Part shown: piece by piece, positions 15,377 to 24,519 of the stretch
Numbering within the stretch: position 1 is the first letter of the stretch
How the letters are laid out: the number at the start of each line of letters is the position of its first letter
Program-made: the position numbers and the translations under genes
Source: Streptosporangium lutulentum
Lineage (GTDB): Bacteria > Actinomycetota > Actinomycetes > Streptosporangiales > Streptosporangiaceae
Direction of reading: 5' to 3'
Assembly: GCF_030811455.1 (NCBI RefSeq)
Contig: NZ_JAUSQU010000001.1
Span: 2,046,001-2,110,000, forward strand
Length of the DNA stretch: 64,000 bases
The notes under the pieces: model-generated
The model's database searches: none
What the model saw: the letters and a program-made list of their open reading frames with translations, nothing else
Told to the model about the DNA's origin: nothing

Positions 15377-15398
15377 CATATGAGCAGAGCTTCATATG
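15377..15398. promoter_or_regulatory. ArsR/SmtB-type metal-responsive operator
   Basis: CATATGA (15377-15383) and TCATATG (15392-15398) form a perfect 7-base inverted repeat with an 8-base spacer. The core ATATGA...TTCATAT resembles the 12-2-12 operators of SmtB/CzrA-type sensors. It overlaps the first possible start codon of the ArsR gene (15380), so either translation starts further in or the repressor sits over a leaderless start. Confidence 0.7.
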
Positions 15399-15814
15399 TC
15401 GTCGCCGACTCCGATTCCGAGTCCTGTGTGGTGCGCATGGTGGATCCGGACCGGGTCGTCGCGGTGGCCGGAGCCATGCCGAAGACGGTGGCGATCGAAG
15501 AACTGGCCCGGGTCTTCGGTCTGCTGTCCGATCCGGGGCGCCTTCGTGTGATCATCGCGTTGCTGGAGGGCGGCGAGATGTGCGTGTGCGACATCGCCGC
15601 GGCATGCGGGCACAGCGAGTCGGCGGTCTCGCACACGTTGCGCCTGCTCCGCGCCCACCACGTCGTGCGAGTGCGCAGATCCGGGCGCATGGCCTACCAC
15701 CGGCTGGACGACTCCCACATCCGGATGCTGCTGGACCTCGGCTTGTCCCACGTCCACCACGTCCCCGCCGCTGACTCCACCGACCCCGCTGACTCCGCTG
15801 ACGAGATCCATTAG
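15380..15814 (+). CDS. ArsR/SmtB-family metal-sensing repressor
   Basis: A 144-residue winged-helix repressor. LARVFGLLSDPGRLRVIIAL begins the domain, GEMCVCDIAAACGHSESAVS is the recognition region with a CVC motif like the alpha3 site of CadC-type sensors, and DSHIRMLLDLGLSHVHH near the C-terminus matches an alpha5 Zn/Co/Ni site. It should release DNA when metal binds. Start is uncertain: ATG at 15380 overlaps the operator, while ATG 15437 or 15476 would also give a full domain. It lies 23 bases before the CDF exporter with an operator upstream, a classic metal-efflux operon. Confidence 0.88.
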   Translation: MSRASYVVADSDSESCVVRMVDPDRVVAVAGAMPKTVAIEELARVFGLLSDPGRLRVIIALLEGGEMCVCDIAAACGHSESAVSHTLRLLRAHHVVRVRRSGRMAYHRLDDSHIRMLLDLGLSHVHHVPAADSTDPADSADEIH

Positions 15815-15837
15815 TGCCGGCCATCGGAGGAGGTTCC

Positions 15838-16986
15838 ATGGTCTTGCCGCATCACGAAGGCGACCGGCATGATCACGACGACGACCACGACGACCACGAC
15901 GACCACGACGACCACGACGACCACGACGACCACGACGACCACGACGACCACGAGCACGATGGCCACGAGCGCGGGCCCGTTTCCGGGAAGACGCGGCACC
16001 ACGGGCCCGCGTCACGGTACGGGCACAGACGGGAACACGGGCACGCCGTCTCGGCCGACGCGGATCGCCGGTATCTGACCGCCGCTCTCGCCCTGCTGGT
16101 CGTCTTCATGGCAGGCGAGGTCGTCGCCGGGCTCGTGGCGCGGTCCCTGGCGCTGATCTCGGACGCCGGGCACATGCTCACCGACTCCGCTTCGATCATG
16201 TTCGCCCTGGTGGCGATGCGTCTGGCGACCCGTCCGCCGCACGGCGGCTTCACCTACGGACTCAAGCGTGCCGAGATCCTGTCGGCACAGCTCAACGGCG
16301 TCACGCTCCTGCTGCTGGCCGGGTTCTTCCTCTACGAGGCGATCCGGCGCCTCATCGCGCCGCCTGAGGTCGAGGGCGGCCTGGTGCTGGTCACCGCGCT
16401 GATCGGCATCGTCGTCAACCTCGCGGCGACCTGGCTGCTCAGCAGGGCCGACAGGTCACGCCTCAATGTCGAAGGCGCCTTCCAGCACGTCGTCAACGAC
16501 CTCTACGCGTTCATCGCCACCGCCGTGTCCGGGCTGGTGGTTCTGCTGACGGGCTTCGCCCGGGCGGACGCCATCGCGACCCTCGTCGTGGCGGCGCTCA
16601 TGCTCAGGGCGGGGTACGGCCTCATCCGCGAGACCGGGCGTATCTTCCTTCAGGCCGCGCCGTCCGGGCTGGTCCCGGCAGAGATCGGGGCACGGCTCGC
16701 GAGCCAGCCCGATGTCGCCGAGGTCCACGATCTGCACGTCTGGGAACTCACCTCCGGCTACTCCTCGCTGTCGGCACACGTGTTCGTCCGCCCCGGAGGT
16801 GACCGCAACGCCGTACGGCGTCGCCTTCAGAGCCTGCTCGCCCACTCCTACGGGATCACACACACCACCCTGCAGGTCGATCCCGCGCCGGACGGTGAGG
16901 TCGGCGAGAACGAGTGCGTCGACACCGGCCACTGCGCCGATCCCCACGGACCCCACTACCTGCCCCCACGCGGCCGAGCCACCTGA
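15838..16986 (+). CDS. CDF-family divalent metal exporter (CzcD/ZitB-like)
   Basis: 382 residues. A cytoplasmic N-terminal tail rich in His and Asp (about 1-60, with seven HDD repeats) precedes six membrane helices. The transport site is visible as SDAGHMLTDS in helix 2 and FQHVVNDLYAF in helix 5. The C-terminal cytoplasmic domain follows (VAEVHDLHVWELTSG, about 295 on) with a His/Cys-containing tail. It exchanges Zn, Co or Cd for protons. ATG at 15838 follows GGAGGAGG by 4 bases. It is co-transcribed with the ArsR sensor. Confidence 0.93.
   Translation: MVLPHHEGDRHDHDDDHDDHDDHDDHDDHDDHDDHDDHEHDGHERGPVSGKTRHHGPASRYGHRREHGHAVSADADRRYLTAALALLVVFMAGEVVAGLVARSLALISDAGHMLTDSASIMFALVAMRLATRPPHGGFTYGLKRAEILSAQLNGVTLLLLAGFFLYEAIRRLIAPPEVEGGLVLVTALIGIVVNLAATWLLSRADRSRLNVEGAFQHVVNDLYAFIATAVSGLVVLLTGFARADAIATLVVAALMLRAGYGLIRETGRIFLQAAPSGLVPAEIGARLASQPDVAEVHDLHVWELTSGYSSLSAHVFVRPGGDRNAVRRRLQSLLAHSYGITHTTLQVDPAPDGEVGENECVDTGHCADPHGPHYLPPRGRAT
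15886..15948 (+). repeat. seven 9-bp tandem repeats coding His-Asp-Asp
   Basis: The unit CACGACGAC is repeated seven times without change inside the CDF gene, encoding (HDD)7. Such short perfect repeats can change copy number by slippage without changing frame, which would tune the metal-binding tail. Confidence 0.9.
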
Positions 16987-17383
16987 TCCTCTTTCGGCGG
17001 GGCGCTCCGCGGAATCACTCAGGATCACCGTCGCCCGGTCGCGGGTCTTTCCTCCGGCGATCCGATCGGCGGCGACCCCTCCTGGCGAATGGGAGAGGGC
17101 CAGTAATAGCAAGAAATTTCGATCGAAATACCTTCTAATTCTGCCTAAAGGACTTACCTGGGGAATCGTCGACGCTCTTTCCGATGGCCCGCGTCAGGCC
17201 CTTGTTTCCGCCGTTCGCGATGAACGAATGCAAAGGGAAGGGGAATCGTCGCCGCGCCACGCCCGAGCGGCACGAATGCGCACTCCATGAGGCCGGCCCG
17301 CCCACACTGGAGGTCAATCACTGTAAACAGGTCGGGGTTCCGCTCTGTGCCGCGGGCTCTCGCTGATCCATGGGAGAGGTTCG
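16987..17383. other. non-coding gap with a 14-bp perfect palindrome
   Basis: About 400 bases between the CDF and aminotransferase genes. I find no convincing gene. ATTTCGATCGAAAT at 17116-17129 is a perfect palindrome in a locally AT-rich stretch (17105-17155) and could be an operator for the aminotransferase gene or a small hairpin. Confidence 0.5.
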
Positions 17384-18706
17384 ATGACCCTGTCCAGGCG
17401 TGCGATGGTTGCCGGGCTCGGAGCGTTGGCCGCCCCCCTCGCCCCCCTCGCCTCACGGCCACCGGCCCCGCGATCGGTGACTCCGGAGCCGCCGGCCGTT
17501 CCCGCCGGACGCGCACCCGACCAGCTCGCGCGGGACGAGAGCTTCTGGGGCACCGTCACCCGGAAGTACCGGGTCAGTCCGGACTTCGTCAACCTGGAGA
17601 ACGGCTACTACGGGATCATGCCCGAGCCGGTGCGCCTGGCCTACCACCGCAATGTGGACCACCTGAACGAGCTGAACTCTCATCTGTTGCGCACCACCTA
17701 CAAAGCGCAGGCCGACGCGGTCAGGCAGCGCATCGCCACTCTTCTCGGCGTGTCCACGGAGGAGATCGCCCTGACCCGCGGTGGCACCGAAGCCCTTCAG
17801 AACCTCATCGCCGGGTACAACAGGCTGCGGCGGGGCGACGCGGTGATGTACTCCGACCTCGACTACCACAGCGCGCGGTACGCCATGAACTGGTTGCGCG
17901 ACCGGCGCGGTGTGAGCGTCGAGCGGATGGTCGTCCCCGAGCCGGCGACCCGCCAGGCCGCGCTGGACGCCTACGCCCGGGCGCTGCGCGACCACCCGCG
18001 GGTCAAGCTGTTGCTGCTCAGCCACATGAACAACCGCACCGGGCTCGTCCTGCCGGTCGGGGAGATCGCCACGATGGCCCGTGAGAAAGGCGTCGACGTG
18101 ATCGTCGACGCCGCCCACTCCTGGGGGCAGCTCGACTTCACCGTCGATGACCTGAAGGCGGATTTCGCCGTGTTCTCCCTGCACAAGTGGATGGGGGCGC
18201 CGCTGGGGTCCGGGTTCCTCTACATACGCGCCGGCCGCCTGGCCGACATCGACCCCGCCTACGCCGACGAGACCTACCCGGACGGCGACATCCGCTCGCG
18301 GGTCCACTCCGGCACCGTGGACGTCGCCCCGATCCTCACCGTGGGCACCGCCCTGGACTTCCACGACGCGCTGGGCAGCGCGTTCAGGCAGGCACGGCTG
18401 CGCTTCCTGCGCGACCGCTGGGTGCACCAGGTGATCGACCTCCCCAACGTGGAGATCCTCACCCCCGAGGAGCCCGCCATGTACGGGGCGATCACCGCGT
18501 TCCGGATCACCGGGCGCACCTCCGAAGCCGACAACGTCGCGATCGCCGAGGAGCTGTTCGACCGCCACCGGATCTTCACGGTCGCCCGCAACGGACCGGC
18601 CAGGGGCGACTGCGTCCGGGTGACGCCGGCGTTGTTCACCTCCCGGGACGAGGTCGACCTGCTCGCCACGGCGTTGCGTGGTCTCGCCTCGCGCACGCGC
18701 GGCTGA
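17384..18706 (+). CDS. Tat-exported class V aminotransferase (isopenicillin N epimerase-like)
   Basis: 440 residues. MTLSRRAMVAGLGALAAPLA is a twin-arginine signal (SRRAMV), so a folded PLP enzyme is probably exported. The body is fold-type I class V: ALTRGGTEALQNLIAGYN, DLDYHSARYAMNWL, the PLP Asp in IVDAAHSWG and the Schiff-base Lys in SLHKWMGAPLG (about residue 267). These motifs are nearest the CefD/isopenicillin-N-epimerase-like group, which performs racemisation, lyase or transamination. The exact substrate cannot be predicted. It stands alone and ends at a strong bidirectional terminator. Confidence 0.86.
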   Translation: MTLSRRAMVAGLGALAAPLAPLASRPPAPRSVTPEPPAVPAGRAPDQLARDESFWGTVTRKYRVSPDFVNLENGYYGIMPEPVRLAYHRNVDHLNELNSHLLRTTYKAQADAVRQRIATLLGVSTEEIALTRGGTEALQNLIAGYNRLRRGDAVMYSDLDYHSARYAMNWLRDRRGVSVERMVVPEPATRQAALDAYARALRDHPRVKLLLLSHMNNRTGLVLPVGEIATMAREKGVDVIVDAAHSWGQLDFTVDDLKADFAVFSLHKWMGAPLGSGFLYIRAGRLADIDPAYADETYPDGDIRSRVHSGTVDVAPILTVGTALDFHDALGSAFRQARLRFLRDRWVHQVIDLPNVEILTPEEPAMYGAITAFRITGRTSEADNVAIAEELFDRHRIFTVARNGPARGDCVRVTPALFTSRDEVDLLATALRGLASRTRG

Positions 18707-18852
18707 AGGGCAAGCCGGCGACGGTCACCGCGGCCGGTGGCCTCTCGCCTCGCGCACACGCGGATGAAGGATCCCGATTGAGAGACCGGGCTCGACGGTG
18801 TGGTCCCGCCGCGCGGATGCGCGGCCCGGAACCCCGGGTGAGGCGTTCGACG

Positions 18853-18898
18853 CGCGCGGGTTCCCGGCCGGCCGTCGCACCGGCCGGGAACCCGCGCG
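18853..18898. terminator. 19-bp-stem bidirectional terminator
   Basis: CGCGCGGGTTCCCGGCCGG (18853-18871) pairs perfectly with 18880-18898 around an 8-base loop. It lies between the convergent aminotransferase and MFS genes. Just before it, 18743-18770 repeats the last ~28 bases of the aminotransferase gene region (18682-18709) with two changes. Confidence 0.85.
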
Positions 18899-18902
18899 AG
18901 GG

Positions 18903-20177
18903 TTATGCCGCCACCGCCACCTCGGGTGGGTCCGCCAGGCGTCCCGATCGATCCAGGGCGCGTACGGCCGCCGCGCATCCGGCGCCGATCAGCGCCAGGG
19001 CCAGCCAGGGCAGGCTCGGCAGGCCCACCGCCTCGCCGAGGTCCAGGGTCCAGCCCGACAGCAGGTTGCCCGCTGCTATGCCGATCCCGGCCAGGGTGCT
19101 GTAGAGCCCGTAGTAGGTGGCCACCAGGTGCCGGCCGCCGAAGGTGACGATGGTCGCCATCTCGAACGGATAGATGATCATCGTGGCCAGGCTGAGCAGC
19201 GTCGCCGTCCCCAGAACGGGCAGCAGCAGGAGCGCGTGGGTGAGGCCGCCGGCCGGGGCGGCGGCCTCGTCCGCCAGAGGCGCGGCCAGCGCGAGGGGGA
19301 CGAAGGCCAGCCCCATCAGGACCAGCCCCCGGCTGATCGCCTCGGGCGGGCGCCACCGCCCGGCCGCCCACGCGGTCACCCGGGCCTGCCAGGAGATGGT
19401 CATGAGCCCGGAGACCACGAAGACGAGGGTGACCCCGAGCTCGCTGCCCGTCACCCGGCGGATCTCCAGCGGCAGGCCGAGATAGACCTGGAAGCTCAGC
19501 ACGTACGAGCCGATCATGGCCAGGGAGAACAGCAGGAAGGGGCGGTTGGCGATCACCTCGCGCCAGTCGAGCAGCACGCCGCGTCTCTGCCGCGCCCCGG
19601 GGGTCTCCCGCGACGGCAGGGCACGCATCTGGGCGATCGTCAGACCGGCGAACAGCAGCCCCGCGGTGAGGCAGAGGAGTTTGAACGCCATGCCGTTGAG
19701 CACCAGGCCGATGAGGGGCCCGGTCAGGATGCCGAGCTGGGCGAAGACGTTGAACGCCGCGAAGGCCTCGACCTGGCGGGTCCCCGCCTCCTGGGCGAGG
19801 TAGGCCCGCACGGCGGGGTTGAACAGCGCCCCGGCGAGTCCGGTCAACGCCGAGGCGACCACCAGCGCGGGGACGGAGTCGGCCACGGCGAGAAGCAGGA
19901 ACGCGACGGTGCGCAGCCCGCACCCCGCGACGATCATGGGTTTGTGGCCGAGCCGGTCGGCGAGGGTCCCTCCGACCAGGAACATCCCCTGCTGGCTGAG
20001 ATTGCGGATGCCGAGGATGAGGCCGACCAGTGCCGCGGGCAGTGCCAGCGTGCCGGACAGGTGACCCGCCAGGTAGGGCATCAGCATGTAGAAGCCGATG
20101 TTGATGGTGAGCTGGTTGACCAGCAGCAGTTTCACCGGCCGGTCGAAGGACCGCGCCAGGGACAGGGTGTTCCTCAC
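18903..20177 (-). CDS. MFS transporter coupled to the cysteine-synthase-like gene
   Basis: 424 residues, 12 helices, with the loop-2 motif [14 protein letters not shown] near residue 68. It belongs to the drug/metabolite exporter side of the MFS. Start is GTG at 20177, giving a 4-base GTGA overlap with the stop of the cysteine-synthase-like gene and a GGGGAG site 8 bases upstream, so the two proteins are made together. The pairing suggests it exports the product of that enzyme, or of a small pathway around it. Confidence 0.88.
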   Translation of the reverse strand: MRNTLSLARSFDRPVKLLLVNQLTINIGFYMLMPYLAGHLSGTLALPAALVGLILGIRNLSQQGMFLVGGTLADRLGHKPMIVAGCGLRTVAFLLLAVADSVPALVVASALTGLAGALFNPAVRAYLAQEAGTRQVEAFAAFNVFAQLGILTGPLIGLVLNGMAFKLLCLTAGLLFAGLTIAQMRALPSRETPGARQRRGVLLDWREVIANRPFLLFSLAMIGSYVLSFQVYLGLPLEIRRVTGSELGVTLVFVVSGLMTISWQARVTAWAAGRWRPPEAISRGLVLMGLAFVPLALAAPLADEAAAPAGGLTHALLLLPVLGTATLLSLATMIIYPFEMATIVTFGGRHLVATYYGLYSTLAGIGIAAGNLLSGWTLDLGEAVGLPSLPWLALALIGAGCAAAVRALDRSGRLADPPEVAVAA

Positions 20178-21316
20178 CGCGGTGTCTCCCCGGAGATGAG
20201 GGGAGGGCGCAGGCCGGCGACCGGGTCGATCACGGTCGTGCATCGCGTCCAGCCGGTCGGCTCGCGCTGTGCCGGGTGGTCGATCTCCTCCGGGGCCGCC
20301 GGAGGAGGTGAGCCGAGGAGGTGGTGCGCGGCGCAGTAGTCGTCGTTGAACACCGTGTCGAAGTAGCGGTGGGGGCCGTCGGGGAAGATCGCCGCTATCC
20401 GCGTGTGGCCGGGCAGCGTGCGAGCCAGCCAGGACGACACCAGGGCCACCGCTCCGACGCTCCAGCCTCCGGTGGCGTACCGCAGCGCGGCCAGGCGCCG
20501 GCAGGCCCAGACCGCTTCCGGCGGTGCGACCCAGTGGACCTCGCTGAACAGCTCGTACGCCACGTTGCGCGGATAGACGCTGCTGCCCAGGCCGCGCATG
20601 AGCCGCGAGCGCGCGGGCTGCCCGAAGATGGTCGAACCGATCGCGTCGACGCCGACGAGCCGCAGGTCGGGATGGAAACGCCGCAGCGCGCGGAAGACCC
20701 CGGCGCTGTGGCCGCCGGTGCCCACGCTGCACACCAGGACGTCGATCCGCCCGAGCTGGCCGGCTAGCTCCGTCGCCAGCCCCGCGTAGGCCGTGACGTT
20801 GTCGGGGTTGTTGTACTGGTCCGGGCAGTAGGCGTCCGGATGCTCGCCCAGCAGTTCGCGCACCCGCTCCCTGCGCGCCTGCTGCCAGCCGCCCACCGGG
20901 TGCGGCTCGGCGACGACCACGACACGGGCTCCGTAGGCCGACAGCAGACGGCGCATCAGCGGCTCCATCCCGGGGTCGGTCACCAGCGTCACCGGGTGGC
21001 CGTGCACGATACCGGCCAGCGCCAGGCCCAGGCCGAAGGTCCCGCTGGTGGACTCCACGATGGGCACGCCCGGCCTCAGCTCGCCGCGCTCACGCGCTCG
21101 GTCCACGATGTAGAGCGCGGAACGATCCTTGATCCCTCCGGGATTGCCGCCTTCGAGCTTCGCCCAGAAGCCGCGTCCCTGCCCCGAGGCGAGCTCCGGG
21201 ACCCAGAGGACGGGGGTGTTGCCGACCACGTGCTCAGGGGTGTGGCACGTGTTCCCGGTGATCATCTGACTGAGTGGAAGGGTGTCGATCTGTAGTGATT
21301 TAAGGGTGTGTGTCAT
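20174..21316 (-). CDS. PLP-dependent cysteine-synthase-family enzyme
   Basis: 380 residues of fold-type II. The PLP lysine lies in [14 protein letters not shown] (about residue 64), the phosphate loop is GTGGHSAG, and [16 protein letters not shown] is the conserved substrate Asn/Thr-loop region, here with SGTFG in place of the usual SGNTG. This departure from CysK suggests a beta-replacement on a different acceptor, as in diaminopropionate- or siderophore-related relatives. The C-terminal tail after residue 320 (Pro-rich, [10 protein letters not shown]) is extra. Start ATG 21316. It lies between a small membrane protein gene and the MFS gene on one strand. Confidence 0.86.
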   Translation of the reverse strand: MTHTLKSLQIDTLPLSQMITGNTCHTPEHVVGNTPVLWVPELASGQGRGFWAKLEGGNPGGIKDRSALYIVDRARERGELRPGVPIVESTSGTFGLGLALAGIVHGHPVTLVTDPGMEPLMRRLLSAYGARVVVVAEPHPVGGWQQARRERVRELLGEHPDAYCPDQYNNPDNVTAYAGLATELAGQLGRIDVLVCSVGTGGHSAGVFRALRRFHPDLRLVGVDAIGSTIFGQPARSRLMRGLGSSVYPRNVAYELFSEVHWVAPPEAVWACRRLAALRYATGGWSVGAVALVSSWLARTLPGHTRIAAIFPDGPHRYFDTVFNDDYCAAHHLLGSPPPAAPEEIDHPAQREPTGWTRCTTVIDPVAGLRPPLISGETPR

Positions 21317-21429
21317 GATCCGTTTCCCATGGTTGCGATGTGGTCGACTCGCTTTTGGGCATGCGGAAGCGACGGCTCGTGCCGATGGTGCCGGGCGTCG
21401 AGTCGTTCGCGAGCCTGCCCGCGGGGCGG

Positions 21430-21885
21430 CTATATACGGGAAACGGATTTGAGCAACAGCAGATCTGCCCCGGGAGGCAGGCAGGCCGGTTGCGAGAAGC
21501 GCCGTGCCGGCGCCGGTGATGCCGTCGCGGTCGTCTCGACGGTGATCGGATCACCGATGGCGTGCCCGCTCGGCAGCGGTGCGCGCACGCCGGCGATCGA
21601 CGACCCGGCCGCCGCGCCGCACAGGTCGTGATCGTCCCCGGCGGGAAGCTGGGGGCACGGTGTGCCGCCCTCGAACGCCAGGGTGGAGATCACGGCGTGG
21701 AGCCCGGCGTTCGTGCCGTGGCCGGCCGCCGGCGGTTTCGCCCCGAGCTCATGACGAGGGGCCGGATGGGCGGACGTGATGACGCACAGCCCGAGATGGA
21801 GTAACACGATGATGCCGAGCACGGACAGGCAGGCGGCGGAGAGAACGCCTCCGCGCTGTGCCAACCGCCGCATCGATACGATCAT
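21430..21885 (-). CDS. small membrane-anchored protein of unknown function
   Basis: 151 residues: a short basic start (MRRLAQRGG from an internal Met at residue 5), one clear membrane helix ([20 protein letters not shown]), then an external region with three His, two Cys ([14 protein letters not shown]) and a Pro/Ala-rich end with one more Cys. I do not recognise the family. It is 113 bases upstream of the cysteine-synthase-like gene, same strand, and a palindromic operator-like site precedes it. Metal or redox handling would fit the Cys/His content but is only an inference. Confidence 0.6.
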   Translation of the reverse strand: MIVSMRRLAQRGGVLSAACLSVLGIIVLLHLGLCVITSAHPAPRHELGAKPPAAGHGTNAGLHAVISTLAFEGGTPCPQLPAGDDHDLCGAAAGSSIAGVRAPLPSGHAIGDPITVETTATASPAPARRFSQPACLPPGADLLLLKSVSRI

Positions 21886-21892
21886 GCCGATA

Positions 21893-21914
21893 AATCTACA
21901 TTACGATCCGTAAT
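21893..21914 (-). promoter_or_regulatory. promoter with embedded palindromic operator
   Basis: ATTACG-ATC-CGTAAT (21900-21914) is a perfect 6-3-6 inverted repeat. On the minus strand TAGATT (21898-21893) is a good -10 box immediately downstream, so a bound regulator would block the promoter of 21430-21885 and probably the two following genes. A second repeat, CTACAG-7-CTGTAG, lies at 21921-21939. Confidence 0.55.
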
Positions 21915-22135
21915 CATTTGCTACAGAGAGTCACTGTAGACCACTCGGGGCGTCGACCCCTTCGCCGTCGCGGTGACGCCACCGTCCGGCGCGTACGTCA
22001 CGGTGCCGACGGGCCGGATTCGTTTCGAGCCGCCACGGTGGTTCCGGGCCGGCAACTGTGTGAATGACCGCTTCGGCGCGGCCTGGCGGCGATAATTGGG
22101 TGGCGAAAAGATTGGGTTAAGGGCAGGTTGACCTG

Positions 22136-22879
22136 ATGGACCGACAACTGATCAGCGCCATCGCTCACTCCGACCATCCGATCGCCGCACCCGTCAGCGA
22201 GGTCCATCTGGAGCGGCTGCTCACCAGGACGAGACTCCCCGCGGGGTCGCGCGTCCTCGACCTCGGCTGCGGGGAGGCCGCATGGACGCTCCGGGCACTT
22301 GAGCTCCATCCGGACGTGACGGCCGACGGAGTGGACATCTGCGCGCTCGCGCTGGCGGCGGCCGCGAAGGACGCCGAGGCGCGGGGGCTCTCCGACCGGG
22401 TCCGGCTGCACGAGACACCGGCCGCCGACTTCCCCGTCGCCGAGCCGTACGACCTGGTGCTCTGCGTCGGGGCCACCCACGCCTTCGGCGGGCTCGCCGC
22501 GACCCTGGACGGTGTCCGCCGCCATCTGCGGCCCGGTGGCCTCGCCCTCGTCGGGGAGGGGTTCTGGGAGCGGACCCCCGCTCCGGAGACGCTCGCCAGG
22601 CTCGGTGCGGCCCCCGACGACTACGCCGACCTCCCCGGAACCGTCGCCATCGCCGAGGGCGCCGGGTTCCGGGTCGTCTACGGGCACACCAGCGAACTCT
22701 CCGAATGGGACGAGTACGAATGGTCCTGGACCGGCAGCCTGGCGCGCTGGGCACTGGAGCACCCCGGCCCCGACGGGGAGACGGCCATGGCCGCCGCCCT
22801 CGACCACCGCGACATGTGGCTGAACCACTATCGGGGCGTCCTCGGGTTCGTCACCTTCCTGCTCCGCGGCACCGGCTGA
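22136..22879 (+). CDS. class I SAM-dependent methyltransferase
   Basis: 247 residues. SRVLDLGCGEAAWTLRAL (about 39-56) is motif I for AdoMet binding, followed by ADGVDICALALAAA (acidic end of strand 2) and YDLVLCVGATHAFGG (motif post-I/II), with HLRPGGLALVGEGFW as motif III. The C-terminal third (HTSELSEWDEYEWSW) shapes the substrate pocket; acceptor unknown. It is transcribed alone, away from the 21.4 kb cluster. The upstream 250 bases contain the divergent promoter of that cluster. ATG at 22136 has only a weak AGG site. Confidence 0.87.
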   Translation: MDRQLISAIAHSDHPIAAPVSEVHLERLLTRTRLPAGSRVLDLGCGEAAWTLRALELHPDVTADGVDICALALAAAAKDAEARGLSDRVRLHETPAADFPVAEPYDLVLCVGATHAFGGLAATLDGVRRHLRPGGLALVGEGFWERTPAPETLARLGAAPDDYADLPGTVAIAEGAGFRVVYGHTSELSEWDEYEWSWTGSLARWALEHPGPDGETAMAAALDHRDMWLNHYRGVLGFVTFLLRGTG

Positions 22880-22917
22880 TCCCGTACGGGTGGTGCCGCC
22901 CGAAGGTGGGGAGGAGG

Positions 22918-24519
22918 TCAAAGCGCGTTCAGGAACCTCGCGGCGATCGGCGCGGCCACCTCGCCGCCGGCGCCGCCGTTCTGGACGAACACCGCGAAGG
23001 CCAGCGAATCGCGGTAGCCGATGAACCAGGCGTGGTCCTCCTCGCCCGCGACCTCGGCGGTACCGGTCTTGCCGGCGGTCCCCGGAGGCAGGCCCGCCTG
23101 GGCGGCCGTGCCCTGGGTGACCACGGCGCTCATCATCGTCCGCAGACCGGCGACCACGCCCTCGTCCAGAGGCACCGGCGGCGGTGAGTCGGCGTCGGGC
23201 TCCGCGGTCATGATCGCGGGCTTCCAGACGCCGCTCGCCACCGCCGCGGCGACCTCGGCCATGCAGAGCGGACTGGCCTGCACCGAGTTCTGGCCGATGG
23301 AGTCGGAGCCCAGCTGGTTCAGATCCCCGTACGGCTGTATCCGGCAGGAGCTCAGGCCGGGCTTCACGCGGAAGCCGAACCGGTCGGCGGCCTCGGCGCG
23401 GAGCCGGTCGTCGCGGAGCCGCTCGTAGGTCTGCTGGGCGAAGGTGGTGTTGCAGGACAGGGCGAAGGCCGTGGTCAGGGTCACGGTGCCGTGGTCGACG
23501 CCGTCGGAGTCGGTGAAGGTCCTGGCTCCCGGAATGGTGTAGGCCGCCGGGCACGCGACCGGCGACTCCGGGCTCAGGCCGGAGCGGAGCAGCGCGGCCG
23601 CGGTCACCACCTTGAACGTCGAGCCGGGCGGGTAGAGACCGTTGAACGCCCTTCTGCCGCCCAGCGCGTCCGCCACCGCGAGCACCTGGCCGCTCTGGAC
23701 GTCCACGGCCACGATCGCGGCGGGCCGTTCCAGGCCGTCCAGGGCCCGGGCGGCGGCGGCCTGCACGGGCCGGGAGATCGTGCTCCGTGTCTTCGTGGAC
23801 GGCGGTATCGGGGAGGCCAGCAGCACCCGGCCCGAGGGCTCCTCCTCCAGCGACATGACGACCGCCGTGCCGTCCAGCCCGGTGATGTAGTCGCCCGCCC
23901 TGCTGCCGCGGGGGAACGGCGTGCCCTCGCGGGTCAGCGTGGCCGGCCGGCGGATCTGGTTCTCCCTGAACCGCACGCTCCCGCCGTCCTTGAGCGAGCG
24001 GTGAAGGGTCTCGGGGGTCCAGAGCACCTTCCAGGTACCGGCTCGCCGTATCAGGTGCAGCACCGAGGAGAACGGCCACCGGCCCAGCCCCGTGACCTCC
24101 CGTACTCCCTGGAAGGACATCTCGGCCGCCTCCTCGCCCTGGTGGTGCAGCTCGCCCACGGTGAGGGACAGCGACGAGACCCGCAGGTCGGCGTCGAAGC
24201 GCCGGTGCCGCTCGGCGAAGTCGGCCGGGGGATCGGCGACCAGGCCGGCCATGGAGGAGAGGTCGCCGGCGGTCCACGCGGCGAGATACCTCGCCGCGGT
24301 CGACCCGGGGCCGTTCGGCGGACTCGGTGCGGGCGTGAGGGTGACCGTGGCCGCGGACGCCGGGGTGGACGGCGGCGCCTCGGTCGCCTCGTCGGAGGGG
24401 GTGGGCCGCGGCGTCGGCGAGGCCACGACGGCGCCCGGAGCGCTCGCCACCCCGTACACGCCGAAAGCGATGATCGCGATCGTCACGGCGAGCAACGCGA
24501 GGAGCCGTCGATTGCGCAT
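22918..24519 (-). CDS. penicillin-binding protein with MecA_N-type domain (D,D-transpeptidase)
   Basis: 533 residues anchored by one helix (about 6-30), then a Pro/Thr-rich linker. Residues ~75-195 resemble the NTF2-like MecA_N domain (STAARYLAAWTAGDLSSM). The transpeptidase has SxxK in PPGSTFKVV (~323), SxN in FALSCNTT (~381) and KTG in GTAGKTGTAE (~491). It cross-links peptidoglycan outside the membrane. ATG at 24519 precedes the anchor; the longer frame adds 46 residues without sense. MecA_N-type class B PBPs can be of low beta-lactam affinity, which has not been tested here. Confidence 0.92.
   Translation of the reverse strand: MRNRRLLALLAVTIAIIAFGVYGVASAPGAVVASPTPRPTPSDEATEAPPSTPASAATVTLTPAPSPPNGPGSTAARYLAAWTAGDLSSMAGLVADPPADFAERHRRFDADLRVSSLSLTVGELHHQGEEAAEMSFQGVREVTGLGRWPFSSVLHLIRRAGTWKVLWTPETLHRSLKDGGSVRFRENQIRRPATLTREGTPFPRGSRAGDYITGLDGTAVVMSLEEEPSGRVLLASPIPPSTKTRSTISRPVQAAAARALDGLERPAAIVAVDVQSGQVLAVADALGGRRAFNGLYPPGSTFKVVTAAALLRSGLSPESPVACPAAYTIPGARTFTDSDGVDHGTVTLTTAFALSCNTTFAQQTYERLRDDRLRAEAADRFGFRVKPGLSSCRIQPYGDLNQLGSDSIGQNSVQASPLCMAEVAAAVASGVWKPAIMTAEPDADSPPPVPLDEGVVAGLRTMMSAVVTQGTAAQAGLPPGTAGKTGTAEVAGEEDHAWFIGYRDSLAFAVFVQNGGAGGEVAAPIAARFLNAL

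Noticed and set aside
15886-15948. Regular repeats as a possible CRISPR array
   Set aside because: The units are 9 bp, perfect, contiguous and in frame inside a gene, with no spacers.
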